From NCBI RefSeq assembly GCF_019703545.1, contig NZ_AP018771.1, forward strand, positions 558,001 to 622,000: 64,000 nucleotides of DNA, written 5' to 3'. This DNA comes from Haemophilus influenzae (GTDB lineage: Bacteria > Pseudomonadota > Gammaproteobacteria > Enterobacterales > Pasteurellaceae). Under the pieces are notes generated by a model. That model was not told where the DNA came from, did no database searches, and saw nothing but the letters and a program-made list of their open reading frames with translations. Within the stretch, counting starts at the first letter, position 1. Each line of letters starts with the position of its first letter. Shown here one piece after another: positions 1 through 10,205 of this stretch. The position numbers and the translations under genes are program-made.

Positions 1-482
1 AGTCCAGAAACTTTCGCTAAATTGACCGCACTTTTTGCCTCTGTTGCATTATGAATTCGCCCAAGACGCTGTAATTTGTCATCATTAAAACTTTGTATTC
101 CCATAGAAATTCGCGTAATGCCTGCAGATACATAACCTTTAAAACGTTCAGCTTCTACCGTGCCAGGATTAGCTTCTAATGTAATTTCAATGTTATCTTC
201 AAAATCAATCTGTTTTTTTATTTCTTTTAAGAGGTGGGCAATACTTTCTGACGAAAACAAACTTGGCGTACCGCCACCAATAAAAATCGAATGGAGTTTT
301 CGTTGTTGAATGGAATTTTTAAAGCGTTGTAAATCAGCCTGCAAATCTTGCAGAAGATGATAAATATAGTCTTGTTCTGGTATATCGCCTTTTTGTGCGT
401 GTGAATTAAAATCACAATAAGGACATTTTTGAACGCACCAAGGAATATGTATATACAAGGAAAGTGGAGGAAGTTGTAGCAT
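1..482 (-). CDS. hemW: HemW, radical SAM heme chaperone (3' part beyond the window)
   Basis: HemW is a radical-SAM relative of the oxygen-independent coproporphyrinogen III oxidase HemN that acts as a heme chaperone. About 160 N-terminal residues are visible and the C-terminus lies off the left edge. The HemN/HemW cluster motif HIPWCVQKCPYCDF (CxxxCxxC, binding 4Fe-4S and SAM) begins near residue 12, followed by the glycine motif FIGGGTPSLF and an EANPGT strand, all typical of the family. The first ATG is at 480-482. The very short N-terminus before the Cys motif fits HemW rather than HemN, which has a longer leader. It is separated from lon by the lon terminator, so it is not in the lon transcript. 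Confidence 0.9.
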   Translation of the reverse strand, partial: MLQLPPLSLYIHIPWCVQKCPYCDFNSHAQKGDIPEQDYIYHLLQDLQADLQRFKNSIQQRKLHSIFIGGGTPSLFSSESIAHLLKEIKKQIDFEDNIEITLEANPGTVEAERFKGYVSAGITRISMGIQSFNDDKLQRLGRIHNATEAKSAVNLAKVSG

Positions 483-561
483 TGTGTTATTAACAAGTTT
501 TCAATTTGGAAAAGTATAAATTAACCTTGTGTAAAGATGAAATTTTCATCTCTAAAGTCAA

Positions 562-588
562 TAAAAGGGCTTGTTTTCACAAGCCCTA
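562..588 (-). terminator. lon intrinsic terminator
   Basis: The inverted repeat GGGCTTG / CAAGCCC has a short A/T loop. Read on the minus strand it is followed by TTTTAT. It lies 11 bases past the lon stop codon. Confidence 0.8.
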
Positions 589-598
589 AAACATTCAA

Positions 599-3010
599 TT
601 AATTGACCGCTCTTTCCGATTTACTCGTCACTTTACGGCGTGGTGCTTTAGGTTTAGCCTCCACTTTAACAAATTCAATGCCTTCTGGTGGATTTTCCAA
701 CGCAAGACCAAGCACTTCATCAATGGTTTCTACCGCATGAATTGCAAGATTTTGTTTCACGTTTTCTGGAATTTCTTCGAGATCTTTAACGTTTTCTTTT
801 GGAATTAATACGGTTTTAATTCCACCACGATGTGCTGCAAGAAGTTTTTCTTTTAATCCACCGATTGGTAATACTTTACCACGTAAACTGATTTCTCCCG
901 TCATTGCCACATCAGCACGCACAGGATTACCTGTTAAACAAGAAATTAATGCAGTACACATTGCAATACCTGCACTTGGGCCATCTTTTGGTGTTGCACC
1001 ATCTGGCACGTGAATGTGAATGTCACGTTTTTCGTGGAATTCAGCATTGATACCCAGTTTATCCGCACGAGCACGCACAACGGTCATTGCCGCTTGAATG
1101 GATTCTTTCATCACATCGCCTAATGAACCAGTGAAAGAAAGTTTTCCTTTGCCCACAACAGAGGCAGTTTCAATAGTGAGTAAATCGCCCCCCACTTCTG
1201 TCCAAGCTAAGCCAGTTACTTCGCCAATACGGTTTTGCGTGTCAGCTTTACCAAATTCAAAACGTTTTACGCCAAGATAATCGTGCAGATTATCTGAATT
1301 TACCGTGATAGATTTAAGTTTTGGATTTACTAATAAATTTTTCACGGCTTTACGGCAGATTTTTGAAATTTCACGTTCTAATCCACGTACGCCCGCTTCA
1401 CGTGTGTAATAGCGGATAATATCTAAAATTGCACTTTCTTCTACGGTAAGTTCGCCTTTCTTTAAACCATTACGTTCAATTTGTTTTGCTAATAAATGGC
1501 GCATTGCGATATTAAGTTTTTCATCTTCTGTATAACCAGAAAGACGAATAACTTCCATACGATCCAATAATGGGCCTGGAATATTCATAGAGTTTGATGT
1601 TGCCACAAACATCACATCAGAAAGATCATAATCCACTTCTAAATAGTGATCGTTAAATGTGGTGTTTTGCTCGGGATCTAATACTTCAAGCAACGCTGAT
1701 GCAGGATCACCTCGCATATCGGATGCCATTTTGTCGATTTCATCAAGCAAGAATAATGGATTTTTTACGCCCACTTTTGCCATCTTTTGAATTAATTTAC
1801 CTGGCAATGCACCAATATAGGTTTTACGGTGACCACGGATTTCTGCTTCATCACGCACGCCGCCTAATGCCATACGTACATATTTACGACCAGTAGCATT
1901 GGCAATAGACTGACCAAGAGAAGTTTTACCTACACCTGGAGGACCAACTAAACAAAGAATCGGGCCTTTCACTTTGTTTAAACGCGCTTGTACTGCTAAA
2001 TATTCAAGAATGCGTTCTTTTACGCGATCTAAACCATAGTGATCGGTATCTAAAACTTGCTGTGCTTTAACAATGTCTTTTTTCACTTTAGAACGTTGAT
2101 GCCAAGGCACTTGGATCATCCATTCAATATAACTGCGTATTACCGTTGCTTCAGAAGACATGGCTGACATCATTTTAAGTTTTTGTAATTCATTTTCTAC
2201 TTTGTCGCGTACATCAGCTGGCATGCCTGCCGCTTCCACCTTTTGATGCAGTTGTTCAACTTCATCAATGGTATCTTCATTTTCGCCACCATCCATTTCT
2301 TTACGAATGGCTTTAATTTGCTCGTTCAAATAATAGTTACGCTGGCTTTTCTCCATTTGTTTTTTGACACGACCGCGAATCCGTTTTTCCACTTGGAGAA
2401 TATCAGCCTCTGATTCCATCATACCAAGCAAATATTCTAAACGTTCTTGCACATTAGCGAGTTCTAACGCATTTTGTTTATGGCGAATGCTTACAGGGAG
2501 ATGGGCAGCCATTGTGTCAGCTAAGCGATCAACATCATCAATACGTTGAAGGGCATTGAGAATATCTGTAGGCACTTTTTTGTTGAGGGTAAGATAATTT
2601 TCAAACTCAGAAAGCACCGCACTTTTTGCCACTACTAACTCTTTTTCATCGCCATAAGTGGTTTCAATAGGGGTAATTTTTGCGGAAAAGTACTTTTCGC
2701 CGTCTTCAAGGTTGTTAATTTTCGCGCGATTTTGACCTTCAACTAGCACTTTTACTGTGCCATCAGGTAATTTTAATAACTGAATAATGTTAGCAATAGT
2801 ACCCACATCAAATAAATCTTCAGGGGTCGGTTCTTCTAAATCTGCTTCTCTTTGGGATACCAAAAGAAGCTGTTTGTCATCATTCATTGCTTCTTCAAGG
2901 GCATTAATGGATTTTGCACGCCCTACAAAAAGTGGCATTACCATATAAGGAAAAACGACAACATCACGTAATGGCAATACGGGCATTGTACGTTGGGTAT
3001 TCTTCGCCAT
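599..3010 (-). CDS. lon: Lon ATP-dependent protease
   Basis: Cytoplasmic homohexameric AAA+ serine protease that degrades misfolded and regulatory proteins. At 803 residues it is close to the E. coli length. It has an N-terminal substrate-binding LON domain (about 1-200), a coiled-coil linker, a Walker A motif GPPGVGKT near 355, a Walker B with LLDEIDK, and a C-terminal protease domain with the catalytic serine in [10 protein letters not shown] and the catalytic lysine in the following conserved GGLKEK region. The ATG at 3008-3010 follows a GGAG-like purine stretch. The upstream region carries a sigma-32 type promoter, which fits heat-shock control. It is monocistronic, since a strong terminator follows. 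Confidence 0.98.
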   Translation of the reverse strand: MAKNTQRTMPVLPLRDVVVFPYMVMPLFVGRAKSINALEEAMNDDKQLLLVSQREADLEEPTPEDLFDVGTIANIIQLLKLPDGTVKVLVEGQNRAKINNLEDGEKYFSAKITPIETTYGDEKELVVAKSAVLSEFENYLTLNKKVPTDILNALQRIDDVDRLADTMAAHLPVSIRHKQNALELANVQERLEYLLGMMESEADILQVEKRIRGRVKKQMEKSQRNYYLNEQIKAIRKEMDGGENEDTIDEVEQLHQKVEAAGMPADVRDKVENELQKLKMMSAMSSEATVIRSYIEWMIQVPWHQRSKVKKDIVKAQQVLDTDHYGLDRVKERILEYLAVQARLNKVKGPILCLVGPPGVGKTSLGQSIANATGRKYVRMALGGVRDEAEIRGHRKTYIGALPGKLIQKMAKVGVKNPLFLLDEIDKMASDMRGDPASALLEVLDPEQNTTFNDHYLEVDYDLSDVMFVATSNSMNIPGPLLDRMEVIRLSGYTEDEKLNIAMRHLLAKQIERNGLKKGELTVEESAILDIIRYYTREAGVRGLEREISKICRKAVKNLLVNPKLKSITVNSDNLHDYLGVKRFEFGKADTQNRIGEVTGLAWTEVGGDLLTIETASVVGKGKLSFTGSLGDVMKESIQAAMTVVRARADKLGINAEFHEKRDIHIHVPDGATPKDGPSAGIAMCTALISCLTGNPVRADVAMTGEISLRGKVLPIGGLKEKLLAAHRGGIKTVLIPKENVKDLEEIPENVKQNLAIHAVETIDEVLGLALENPPEGIEFVKVEAKPKAPRRKVTSKSERAVN

Positions 3011-3050
3011 AATTGGTCTCTCTTATAATTTCGTTCCGATAATTTGGGTA

Positions 3051-3081
3051 AATATGGGGGTAGGGAAAAAGGAATTCAAGG
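3051..3081 (-). promoter_or_regulatory. Sigma-32 (heat-shock) type promoter of lon
   Basis: Read on the minus strand the region holds CCTTGAA (3075-3081), a spacer of about 14 bases, then CCCCCATATT (3051-3060). The E. coli RpoH consensus is CTTGAAA with a spacer of about 11-16 and CCCCATnT. It lies about 40-70 bases upstream of the lon start. Use by RpoH is inferred. Confidence 0.7.
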
Positions 3082-3202
3082 AAAAGATTATAACAAAATC
3101 TGAGTTATAAAGTGGGTTTTTAACAAAAAAGAATTTTGGCAAATGAAGTGATAATGGCTAAAATAACGAAAAATTTTATTAAATTTCACAAAATATTGAG
3201 TT

Positions 3203-4078
3203 ATGTCCACGAAAAATCATTTTATTTTCCCCACTTACGTTCAAATGTATCCTTATTCTAAGGATCGCCCTTTTCTTAAACAAGTGCGGGAAAAATTACG
3301 CTATTATGGCTATAAATGGTTATATCAAAAGCAATGTCATCAATTAGTGGATTTCCTTAATACAGAAACGCAATGGCAGTCTTTATTTACACAAGATTAT
3401 TATCGTACTAATACAATTCTGACGACCTTTTGCGATAAACGTTTTTCTGCTTCAGAACGTTTAACGGCGATTACGGAGAATTTACGTTTGGCAGAAGAAA
3501 AAATGGGACGTTCGCTTTGTCAGCAATTATTAGATCAACAAAATATCGTGCTAACCCAATTAACAGAGGATTTGCGTTTATCGTTGAGTATTAATCATAT
3601 CGATCCCTTTGAAGGATATTTTTCTATTAATATTCGTAATCAAAATAACGAACGAGTATATGATGCGTCTTTCACTTTTTTAAGCCCGAATAAATTGCTT
3701 ATCGCCTCAATTCAAGGCCCCTCAAGTGGTAATGCTCAAGAACTTGTAAAACAGGCTACAAAAGCATTACACGGTATGCGTCCAATGTTTATGTTGGTTA
3801 ATGGGTTCAAAATGCTCGCTGAAAAATGGCAATGTGAGTTAGTGGGCATTCCGCACAAAGCGCAAGGAAAATATCGTCTTTCTGCGCGCAGTAAGATTTT
3901 GTTTAATTACGATGAATTTTGGCAAGAAAACCAAGGAGAATATTGCCATAACTATTGGCAATTACCTTTGCATATTGAATGCAAACAATTAGAAGATATC
4001 GCAAGTAAAAAACGTTCTATGTATCGTAAACGTTATGAAATGTTAGACCAAATGGCACTGGATATTCAGCAACTTTAA
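3203..4078 (+). CDS. DUF535 (VirK/YbjX family) protein
   Basis: A 291-residue protein with the DUF535 layout seen in YbjX and VirK: a conserved block with PFEGYFSINI (about residues 131-140), then ASFTFL and IASIQGP (about 151-175), a TKALHGMRP segment, and a C-terminal RSKILFNYDEFW block. Members have been linked in enterobacteria to surface or virulence traits, but the biochemical role is unknown. There is no signal peptide or membrane segment, so it is probably cytoplasmic. It is transcribed divergently from lon and ends at a hairpin shared with mazG. It looks monocistronic. The family call is firm and the function is open. Confidence 0.8.
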   Translation: MSTKNHFIFPTYVQMYPYSKDRPFLKQVREKLRYYGYKWLYQKQCHQLVDFLNTETQWQSLFTQDYYRTNTILTTFCDKRFSASERLTAITENLRLAEEKMGRSLCQQLLDQQNIVLTQLTEDLRLSLSINHIDPFEGYFSINIRNQNNERVYDASFTFLSPNKLLIASIQGPSSGNAQELVKQATKALHGMRPMFMLVNGFKMLAEKWQCELVGIPHKAQGKYRLSARSKILFNYDEFWQENQGEYCHNYWQLPLHIECKQLEDIASKKRSMYRKRYEMLDQMALDIQQL

Positions 4079-4083
4079 CGAAG

Positions 4084-4123
4084 AAAGTGCGGTAAAAATG
4101 GGAGAAATTTTTACCGCACTTTT
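4084..4123. terminator. Bidirectional terminator made of an inverted uptake-sequence pair
   Basis: AAAGTGCGGTAAAAA (4084-4098) is mirrored by TTTTTACCGCACTTT (4108-4122), giving a 15-bp stem with a 9-base loop. It sits between the convergent DUF535 gene and mazG, with T-rich tails on both strands. Confidence 0.85.
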
Positions 4124-4126
4124 CAA

Positions 4127-4918
4127 TTAGTTTTCTTGTTTTTTCACTTCATCCCACAACAAATCTAATTCAATAAGTGGCACATTATTCACTTGCTTAC
4201 CTTGTTGTTGAACCGCTTGTTCTACTGCTCGAAAACGACGTTCAAATTTTAAATTTGCTTTCCGCAATGCATCTTCAGGATCACATTTTAAGTGGCGAGC
4301 AAGATTGACGGTTGCGAACAATAAATCGCCGATTTCCTCTTCCACTTTATCTTGTTCAATTGACGTGCGGTTAATTTCAGCTTGAACTTCTTCTAATTCT
4401 TCCCGCACTTTGTCAAATACGGGTGAAATTTCTTCCCAATCAAAGCCTACTTTTGAACAACGTTTTTGTAATTTTGCTGCTCGCGTAAGAGAAGGCAAAG
4501 CACGAGGTACATTATCTAAAATAGAGGTTTCTGCACTTTTACCTTGTTTTTCTTTGGCTTTCATTTCGTTCCAACGGGAAAGGGCTTCTGTTTCGTCTCC
4601 CGCTTTTGCATCACCAAACACATGAGGATGACGGCGCACAATTTTTTCAGCAATATCTTGCAATACATCGTCAAAAGTAAAGTATTTATCTTCTGTAGCA
4701 AGCTGGCTGAAGAAGACGACTTGTAATAATAAATCCCCTAATTCTTCGCGTAAATTTGGTATGTCTTTTTTCTCAATCGCTTCGATTACTTCGTAAGTTT
4801 CTTCCGTTAAGCAAGGAATCATGGATTCATAATTTTGTTTTAAATCCCACGGGCATCCGCCATTTGGATTGCGAAGTTGGGCGATGAGTTGAATAAAATT
4901 TTGAATGGAGTAGCGCAT
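4127..4918 (-). CDS. mazG: MazG nucleoside triphosphate pyrophosphohydrolase
   Basis: Cytoplasmic all-alpha NTP pyrophosphatase that hydrolyses (d)NTPs to NMP and PPi. The 263-residue product has the E. coli length. It contains two MazG repeats: the N-terminal one has GGCPWDLKQ followed by [10 protein letters not shown] and [12 protein letters not shown], and the C-terminal one has [10 protein letters not shown] and [17 protein letters not shown]. The EExxE/ExxD patterns bind the metal. The open frame extends 20 codons upstream, but the ATG at 4916-4918 has AAAGGAAA placed correctly before it and starts at the family's usual N-terminus, so I choose it. It is convergent with the DUF535 gene and diverges from pyrR. 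Confidence 0.95.
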   Translation of the reverse strand: MRYSIQNFIQLIAQLRNPNGGCPWDLKQNYESMIPCLTEETYEVIEAIEKKDIPNLREELGDLLLQVVFFSQLATEDKYFTFDDVLQDIAEKIVRRHPHVFGDAKAGDETEALSRWNEMKAKEKQGKSAETSILDNVPRALPSLTRAAKLQKRCSKVGFDWEEISPVFDKVREELEEVQAEINRTSIEQDKVEEEIGDLLFATVNLARHLKCDPEDALRKANLKFERRFRAVEQAVQQQGKQVNNVPLIELDLLWDEVKKQEN

Positions 4919-5049
4919 AATTTGGTTTCCTTTGATGGAATGTTTTGGATAGTATAACGAACAAGAAAAATGGTGCAAATGCCGTCGCTTTTTAGGCGTA
5001 TTTTCTTTATACTTTGCGCATTGAAATACTATTGATAAAGCTGGGAAAA

Positions 5050-5589
5050 ATGGAAAAAATTATTATTGATCATGATCGTTTTCTTCGCACAATTTCGCGT
5101 ATTTCTCACGAAATTATTGAAAAACATCAAACCTTAGATGATCTTGTTATTGTTGGGATTAAACGCCGTGGCGCGGAAATTGCAGAATTATTACAACGTC
5201 GAGTTGAAGAGTTAAGTGGTATAAATTTACCTTCAATGGAACTGGATATCACCTTTTATCGCGATGATTTAACCTTGGTTGATCAGGAAGATAAAATGCC
5301 AGTTTATAGTGGTTCATCACAATATTTGAATATTCAAGATAAAACCGTCATTTTGGTTGATGATGTGTTGTTTACTGGTCGAACCATTCGATCGGCAATG
5401 GATGCGCTTACTGATTTTGGTCGTGCGGCAAAAATTGAATTAGTGATTTTTGTTGATCGTGGTCATCGTGAATTACCCATTCGTGCTGATTACGTAGGTA
5501 AAAATGTGCCAACAAGCCGTGATGAACTTGTGCAAGTTCGCACTGAAAAACAAGATGGCTGTTACGAAGTTGCTATTCTAGGGAAATAA
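5050..5589 (+). CDS. pyrR: PyrR-type uracil phosphoribosyltransferase / pyrimidine regulator
   Basis: Type I phosphoribosyltransferase fold of 179 residues. The PRPP-binding loop is [13 protein letters not shown] (about 95-107), preceded by [10 protein letters not shown] and followed by [10 protein letters not shown], the PyrR signature. In Gram-positive bacteria PyrR binds pyr mRNA attenuators and also has uracil phosphoribosyltransferase activity. I see no pyr attenuator or pyr biosynthetic gene here, so the enzymatic salvage role is more likely. The frame opens at 5014, but the ATG at 5050 has GGGAAAA before it and gives the standard PyrR N-terminus. A different purine or pyrimidine salvage specificity cannot be excluded. 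Confidence 0.85.
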   Translation: MEKIIIDHDRFLRTISRISHEIIEKHQTLDDLVIVGIKRRGAEIAELLQRRVEELSGINLPSMELDITFYRDDLTLVDQEDKMPVYSGSSQYLNIQDKTVILVDDVLFTGRTIRSAMDALTDFGRAAKIELVIFVDRGHRELPIRADYVGKNVPTSRDELVQVRTEKQDGCYEVAILGK

Positions 5590-5603
5590 ATCTTATCTAT
5601 TGT

Positions 5604-5630
5604 GAACCTTCAATAGAATTGTTACTCTAA
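5604..5630 (+). promoter_or_regulatory. Possible sigma-E type promoter of surA
   Basis: GAACCTT (5604-5610) and TCTAA (5626-5630) are 15 bases apart, close to the RpoE pattern GGAACTT with a 15-16 base spacer and TCTGA. It ends about 28 bases before the surA start. An inverted repeat TCTATTG/CAATAGA (5596-5602 and 5611-5617) overlaps it and may instead be a weak terminator of pyrR. Confidence 0.3.
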
Positions 5631-5658
5631 CCAACGTTATGGACTCTTTTTTGATGAG

Positions 5659-6600
5659 ATGAAAATGAAAAAATTTATTCTAAAATCTTTTTTATTGGCT
5701 ACTTTGGGATGTGTCGCTTTCGCTTCTATGGCACAAGCGGAGGAACGTGTCGTAGCAACAGTAGATGGTATCCCTGTTTTAGAAAGCCAAGTGCGTGCCA
5801 ATATGGGTAAAAAAGGTGATCGCCAAAGTGCGATTGATAAAATTATTGATGATATTTTGGTGCAAAAAGCAGTTCAAGAATCGGGAGTCAAAATTGATCC
5901 GCGTGAAATTGATCATATTGTGGAAGACACCGCGGCTAGAAATGGCTTAACTTATGGTCAATTTTTGGATGCGTTAGATTATCAAGGCATTTCATTAAAT
6001 GCATTTCGTCAGCAAATTGCTAATCAAATGGTGATGGGGGCTGTACGCAACAAAGCTATTCAAGAAAGCATTGATGTAACGCGTGAAGAAGTTGTCGCAC
6101 TCGGTCAAAAAATGTTAGAAGAAGCGAAAGAAAAGGGTACGGCACAGAAAGTTATGGGGAAAGAGTATGAAGTTCGCCATATTTTGTTAAAACTTAATCC
6201 ATTGTTAAATGATGCTCAAGCAAAAAAACAATTAGCTAAAATTCGTTCTGATATTATTGCAGGTAAAACAACTTTTGCTGATGCCGCATTAAAATATTCT
6301 AAAGATTATTTATCGGGTGCGAATGGCGGTAGTTTAGGTTATGCGTTCCCAGAAACTTATGCACCACAGTTTGCGCAAACCGTCGTGAAAAGTAAACAAG
6401 GTGTGATTTCTGCACCATTTAAAACTGAGTTTGGTTGGCATATTTTGGAAGTAACTGGCGTACGTGATGGCGATCTTACAGCAGAAGCCTACACACAAAA
6501 AGCATATGAACGTTTAGTCAATACTCAATTACAAGATGCGACGAACGATTGGGTTAAAGCATTGCGTAAAAGAGCGAATATTCAGTATTTTAATAAATAA
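5659..6600 (+). CDS. surA: SurA periplasmic chaperone / peptidyl-prolyl isomerase
   Basis: Periplasmic chaperone for outer-membrane proteins. A signal peptide ends at MAQA/EE (about residue 27). An N-terminal SurA chaperone domain (about 28-150) is followed by one parvulin-type PPIase domain starting at YEVRHILLKL and containing the GANGGSLGYAFPE and FGWHILEV motifs. At 313 residues it is much shorter than the roughly 430-residue E. coli SurA, which has two parvulin domains, so one has been lost. Two in-frame ATGs (5659 and 5665) are possible and I keep the first. It is followed by its own terminator. Confidence 0.92.
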   Translation: MKMKKFILKSFLLATLGCVAFASMAQAEERVVATVDGIPVLESQVRANMGKKGDRQSAIDKIIDDILVQKAVQESGVKIDPREIDHIVEDTAARNGLTYGQFLDALDYQGISLNAFRQQIANQMVMGAVRNKAIQESIDVTREEVVALGQKMLEEAKEKGTAQKVMGKEYEVRHILLKLNPLLNDAQAKKQLAKIRSDIIAGKTTFADAALKYSKDYLSGANGGSLGYAFPETYAPQFAQTVVKSKQGVISAPFKTEFGWHILEVTGVRDGDLTAEAYTQKAYERLVNTQLQDATNDWVKALRKRANIQYFNK

Positions 6601-6615
6601 CAAAGTATCAAAAAT

Positions 6616-6641
6616 AAAGGGGCTTAATTGCCCCTTTTGTT
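6616..6641 (+). terminator. surA intrinsic terminator
   Basis: AAAGGGGC / GCCCCTTT form an 8-bp stem around TTAATT, followed by a T-rich stretch. It lies 15 bases after the surA stop. Confidence 0.85.
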
Positions 6642-6669
6642 GTTTTTTATTTTCTCTTTCTTATAGCTT

Positions 6670-7713
6670 ATGAAGAAATTTTTAATTGCGATTTTACTTT
6701 TAATTTTGATTTTAGCGGGCGCGGCGAGTTTTGCTTATTACAAAATGACTGAATTTGTAAAAACACCAGTAAATGTGCAGGCAGATCAACTTTTAACTAT
6801 TGAACGTGGCACAACAGGTTCAAAATTAGCCACACTTTTTGAGCAAGAAAAGTTAATTGCTGATGGGAAATTATTACCTTATTTGCTGAAGTTGAAACCT
6901 GAGCTAAATAAAATAAAAGCAGGGACTTATTCTCTTGAGAATGTTAAAACTGTGCAAGATTTACTGGATTTGCTTAATTCAGGTAAGGAAGTGCAGTTCA
7001 ATGTAAAATGGATTGAAGGAAAGACCTTCAAGGATTGGCGAAAAGATCTCGAAAATGCACCGCACTTGGTGCAAACCTTGAAAGATAAGAGTAACGAAGA
7101 AATTTTCACATTACTTGACTTGCCAGATGTCGGTCAAAATCTTGAACTAAAAAATGTGGAAGGTTGGCTTTCTCCTGATACTTATAATTATACGCCTAAA
7201 TCCACAGACTTGGAGCTACTGAAACGCTCAGCAGAGAGAATGAAAAAGGCGTTAAATAAGGCTTGGAACGAGCGTAACGAGGATTTACCTTTAGCGAATC
7301 CTTATGAAATGTTGATTTTGGCTTCTATCGTAGAAAAAGAAACGGGTATTGCTAATGAGAGAGCAAAAGTGGCCTCTGTATTTATCAACCGTTTAAAAGC
7401 AAAAATGAAATTACAGACGGATCCAACGGTAATTTATGGTATGGGCGAAAATTACAATGGGAATATTCGCAAAAAAGATTTAGAAACCAAGACGCCTTAT
7501 AATACGTATGTGATTGATGGATTGCCGCTAACGCCTATCGCTATGCCAAGCGAAAGTTCGTTACAGGCTGTTGCAAAACCTGAAAAAACAGATTTTTATT
7601 ATTTTGTGGCAGATGGTTCTGGTGGGCATAAATTTACCCGAAATTTGAATGAACATAATAAAGCGGTGCAAGAATATTTACGCTGGTATCGCAGTCAGAA
7701 AAATGCCAAATAA
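6670..7713 (+). CDS. mltG: MltG endolytic murein transglycosylase (YceG family)
   Basis: Inner-membrane endolytic transglycosylase that cleaves nascent glycan strands and limits their length. The 347-residue protein has one N-terminal membrane anchor (about 4-24), then a LysM-like region and the YceG catalytic domain. The catalytic glutamate lies in the motif [11 protein letters not shown] (about 216-226), followed by ASVFINRL and the conserved QTDPTVIYG and [18 protein letters not shown] blocks. It comes first in a tight mltG-tmk-holB-tatD cluster, an order also seen in E. coli. Confidence 0.95.
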   Translation: MKKFLIAILLLILILAGAASFAYYKMTEFVKTPVNVQADQLLTIERGTTGSKLATLFEQEKLIADGKLLPYLLKLKPELNKIKAGTYSLENVKTVQDLLDLLNSGKEVQFNVKWIEGKTFKDWRKDLENAPHLVQTLKDKSNEEIFTLLDLPDVGQNLELKNVEGWLSPDTYNYTPKSTDLELLKRSAERMKKALNKAWNERNEDLPLANPYEMLILASIVEKETGIANERAKVASVFINRLKAKMKLQTDPTVIYGMGENYNGNIRKKDLETKTPYNTYVIDGLPLTPIAMPSESSLQAVAKPEKTDFYYFVADGSGGHKFTRNLNEHNKAVQEYLRWYRSQKNAK

Positions 7714-7729
7714 GAGTGCGGAAGAAAAT

Positions 7730-8362
7730 ATGAAAGGAAAGTTTATTGTCATTGAGGGCTTAGAAGGTGCGGGAAAAAGCTCTGCTCATCAGTCTGTTGT
7801 GCGAGTCTTGTATGAACTTGGTATTCAAGATGTCGTATTTACACGAGAACCTGGTGGAACGCCACTGGCTGAGAAATTACGCGATCTCATCAAACATGAA
7901 ACCGAAGAACCCGTGACAGATAAAGCAGAGTTATTAATGCTTTATGCGGCTCGTATTCAGTTGGTGGATAACGTGATTAAACCTGCTTTAATGCAAGGAA
8001 AATGGGTGGTAGGTGATCGCCACGATATGTCATCTCAGGCGTATCAAGGTGGCGGACGTCAATTAGACCCTCATTTTATGCTCACCTTGAAAGAAACCGT
8101 ATTAGGTGATTTTGAGCCAGATCTCACCATTTATTTGGATATAGATCCGCGCGTCGGTTTAGCTCGAGCTCGTGGACGTGGTGAATTAGATCGTATTGAA
8201 CAAATGGATTTGGATTTTTTTCACCGTACTCGAGCACGCTATTTAGCGTTAGTAAAAGATAATCCAAAAGCGGTCGTAATTAATGCAGAGCAGAGTATTG
8301 AACTTGTTCAAGCTGATATCGAAAGAGCGGTAAAAAATTGGTGGAAATCAAACGAAAAATGA
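7730..8362 (+). CDS. tmk: Thymidylate kinase
   Basis: Phosphorylates dTMP to dTDP with ATP. It has 210 residues, with the P-loop [14 protein letters not shown] at the N-terminus, the DRY-like [18 protein letters not shown] motif (about 92-109) and the LID region [12 protein letters not shown], which fits a class II (E. coli-like) TMP kinase. The frame is open from 7649 inside mltG, but the ATG at 7730 follows GGAAGAAA and gives the usual N-terminus, so I use it. It is 16 bases after mltG, and its stop overlaps the holB start (ATGA). Confidence 0.96.
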   Translation: MKGKFIVIEGLEGAGKSSAHQSVVRVLYELGIQDVVFTREPGGTPLAEKLRDLIKHETEEPVTDKAELLMLYAARIQLVDNVIKPALMQGKWVVGDRHDMSSQAYQGGGRQLDPHFMLTLKETVLGDFEPDLTIYLDIDPRVGLARARGRGELDRIEQMDLDFFHRTRARYLALVKDNPKAVVINAEQSIELVQADIERAVKNWWKSNEK

Positions 8363-9342
8363 CCGCACTTTACCCTTGGCTAATGCCAATTTATCATCAA
8401 ATTGCTCAAACCTTTGACGAAGGGTTGGGGCATCATGCTGTGCTGATTAAAGCTGATTCTGGTTTAGGCGTGGAAAGCTTATTTAATGCACTTGCACAGA
8501 AAATAATGTGTGTAGCTCAAGTCGATAAACCTTGTGGTCAATGCCATTCTTGTCATTTAATGCAAGCCCATAGCCATCCAGATTATCACGAATTAAGCCC
8601 TATTGACGGTAAGGATATTGGCGTTGATCAAGTACGCGACATTAATGAAATTGTTGCGCAGCACGCACAACAAAATGGCAATAAAGTAGTGTATGTGCAA
8701 GGAGCGGAACGTTTAACGGAAGCCGCTGCCAATGCGTTATTGAAAACATTGGAAGAGCCTCGTTCAAATACTTATTTTTTACTTCAAACAGATAGTTCGT
8801 CAAGTTTGTTGGCAACCATTTACAGTCGTTGTCAAGTGTGGAATCTGTCCGTGCCTAATGAACAAATGGCTAGTGATTGGTTGAAATCAGAAAGTGCGGC
8901 AGAAAATCAGGAAATTTTGACCGCACTTGCGATGAATCTTGGGCGTCCGCTTTTAGCATTAGAAACGTTACAAGAAGGATTTATTGAACAGCGTAAAAAC
9001 TTTTTGCGTCAATTTTGGGTGTTCTATCGCCGACGTTCGCCATTGGAATTGCTTCCGTTGTTTGACAAAGAACGCTATGTTCAGCAAGTGGATTGGGTTT
9101 TGGCTTTTCTTTCTGATTGTTTAAAGCATAAACTTGAAATTGATAGTCATCGACAAGTGGCTGATCTTGGCCGTGGTATCGAACAATTCAGCGATGAGCA
9201 AACTGCCCTTGGTTTATTACAAGCAATCAAAATTATGCAAAAAGTGCGGTCAGATTTGCTGACTATTAATGGCGTGAATGTTGAATTGATGCTATTAGAT
9301 GGCTTGACGCGATTAGTCACTGACGTATTTGAAACGCAATAA
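8359..9342 (+). CDS. holB: DNA polymerase III delta' subunit
   Basis: Delta' is the rigid stator of the clamp-loader complex. The 327-residue product has the AAA+ fold without a working Walker A (GLGVESLF in place of GxxGxGKT), a zinc motif CGQCHSCH (about 61-68), and the [14 protein letters not shown] and SRCQVW (arginine-finger region) blocks. Its ATG overlaps the tmk TGA. A longer start at 8338 lies inside tmk and is less likely. The gene begins with an uptake sequence, so residues 2-4 are Thr-Ala-Leu. More uptake sequences lie at about 8931 and 9241. Confidence 0.94.
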   Translation: MTALYPWLMPIYHQIAQTFDEGLGHHAVLIKADSGLGVESLFNALAQKIMCVAQVDKPCGQCHSCHLMQAHSHPDYHELSPIDGKDIGVDQVRDINEIVAQHAQQNGNKVVYVQGAERLTEAAANALLKTLEEPRSNTYFLLQTDSSSSLLATIYSRCQVWNLSVPNEQMASDWLKSESAAENQEILTALAMNLGRPLLALETLQEGFIEQRKNFLRQFWVFYRRRSPLELLPLFDKERYVQQVDWVLAFLSDCLKHKLEIDSHRQVADLGRGIEQFSDEQTALGLLQAIKIMQKVRSDLLTINGVNVELMLLDGLTRLVTDVFETQ

Positions 9343-9396
9343 GTTAAAGATATATCGTCTATGGCGTTCAAGCCTTAGGCATAAGGAAAAATAATT

Positions 9397-10179
9397 ATGT
9401 ACATTGTTGATTCTCACTGTCATTTAGATGCGTTGGATTATGAAAATTTACACAAAAACATCGCAGATGTGGTGGAAAAAGCACGTGCGCGTGATGTGAA
9501 ACATTTGCTCGCGATTGGTGTAACCTTAAGCCGTTTTGAGCAGGCTTATGACTCTTTACGGGAATTTAATAATGTCTCGCTTGCTTGTGGTGTTCACCCA
9601 CTTGATTTTGAAGAAGAACCTTATGACGCAGAGCGTTTATTGCGTTTGGCGCAAGATCCGAAAGTGATTGCTATTGGCGAAATTGGCTTAGATTATTATT
9701 ACAGTGCGGACAATAAAGCGGCGCAACAAGCGGTGTTTGGTAGCCAAATCGATATTGCAAACCAATTAGATAAGCCTGTGATTATTCATACACGTTCTGC
9801 GGGTGATGATACCATTGCAATGTTACGCGAACATCATGCTGAAAAGTGCGGTGGCGTTATTCATTGTTTTACGGAAACTATGGAATTTGCGAAAAAAGCG
9901 TTGGATTTGGGTTTTTACATTTCTTGTTCTGGCATTGTCACCTTTAAAAATGCCGAAGCGATTCGTGAGGTTATTCGTTATGTACCAATGGAACGCTTAT
10001 TGGTGGAGACGGATTCGCCTTATCTTGCGCCTGTGCCTTACAGAGGAAAAGAAAACCAACCAGCGTATACGAGAGAAGTATGTGAATACGTGGCAACCTT
10101 AAAGGGCGTTTCTGCAGAGGCGTTTGCTCAAATCACTACACAAAATTTCGAGCGTTTATTTAAAATTCGTGTAGAATAA
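9397..10179 (+). CDS. TatD-family metal-dependent hydrolase (YcfH-like)
   Basis: A 260-residue TatD-family TIM-barrel metallohydrolase. The metal ligands are visible: HCHLD near residue 7, the glutamate in [10 protein letters not shown] (about 90-99), histidines in PVIIHTR and GVIHCFTE, and the aspartate in LVETDSPYL near 206. Family members have 3'-5' DNase or D-aminoacyl-tRNA deacylase activity, and the precise substrate of the YcfH branch is unsettled. It lies 54 bases after holB, as ycfH does in E. coli, and has its own ribosome site (AAGGAAAA). Confidence 0.92.
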   Translation: MYIVDSHCHLDALDYENLHKNIADVVEKARARDVKHLLAIGVTLSRFEQAYDSLREFNNVSLACGVHPLDFEEEPYDAERLLRLAQDPKVIAIGEIGLDYYYSADNKAAQQAVFGSQIDIANQLDKPVIIHTRSAGDDTIAMLREHHAEKCGGVIHCFTETMEFAKKALDLGFYISCSGIVTFKNAEAIREVIRYVPMERLLVETDSPYLAPVPYRGKENQPAYTREVCEYVATLKGVSAEAFAQITTQNFERLFKIRVE

Positions 10180-10205
10180 ATGTACAGTTCTGACAAGGGA
10201 AAAGT

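Noticed and set aside
9726..9734. An exact ACAAGCGGT motif inside tatD
   Set aside because: It is coding sequence (Gln-Ala-Val) without the CAAATTT extension or inverted partner. I treat it as background. It shows that single copies occur by chance, so only the cluster and the extended form near the thi operon carry weight.
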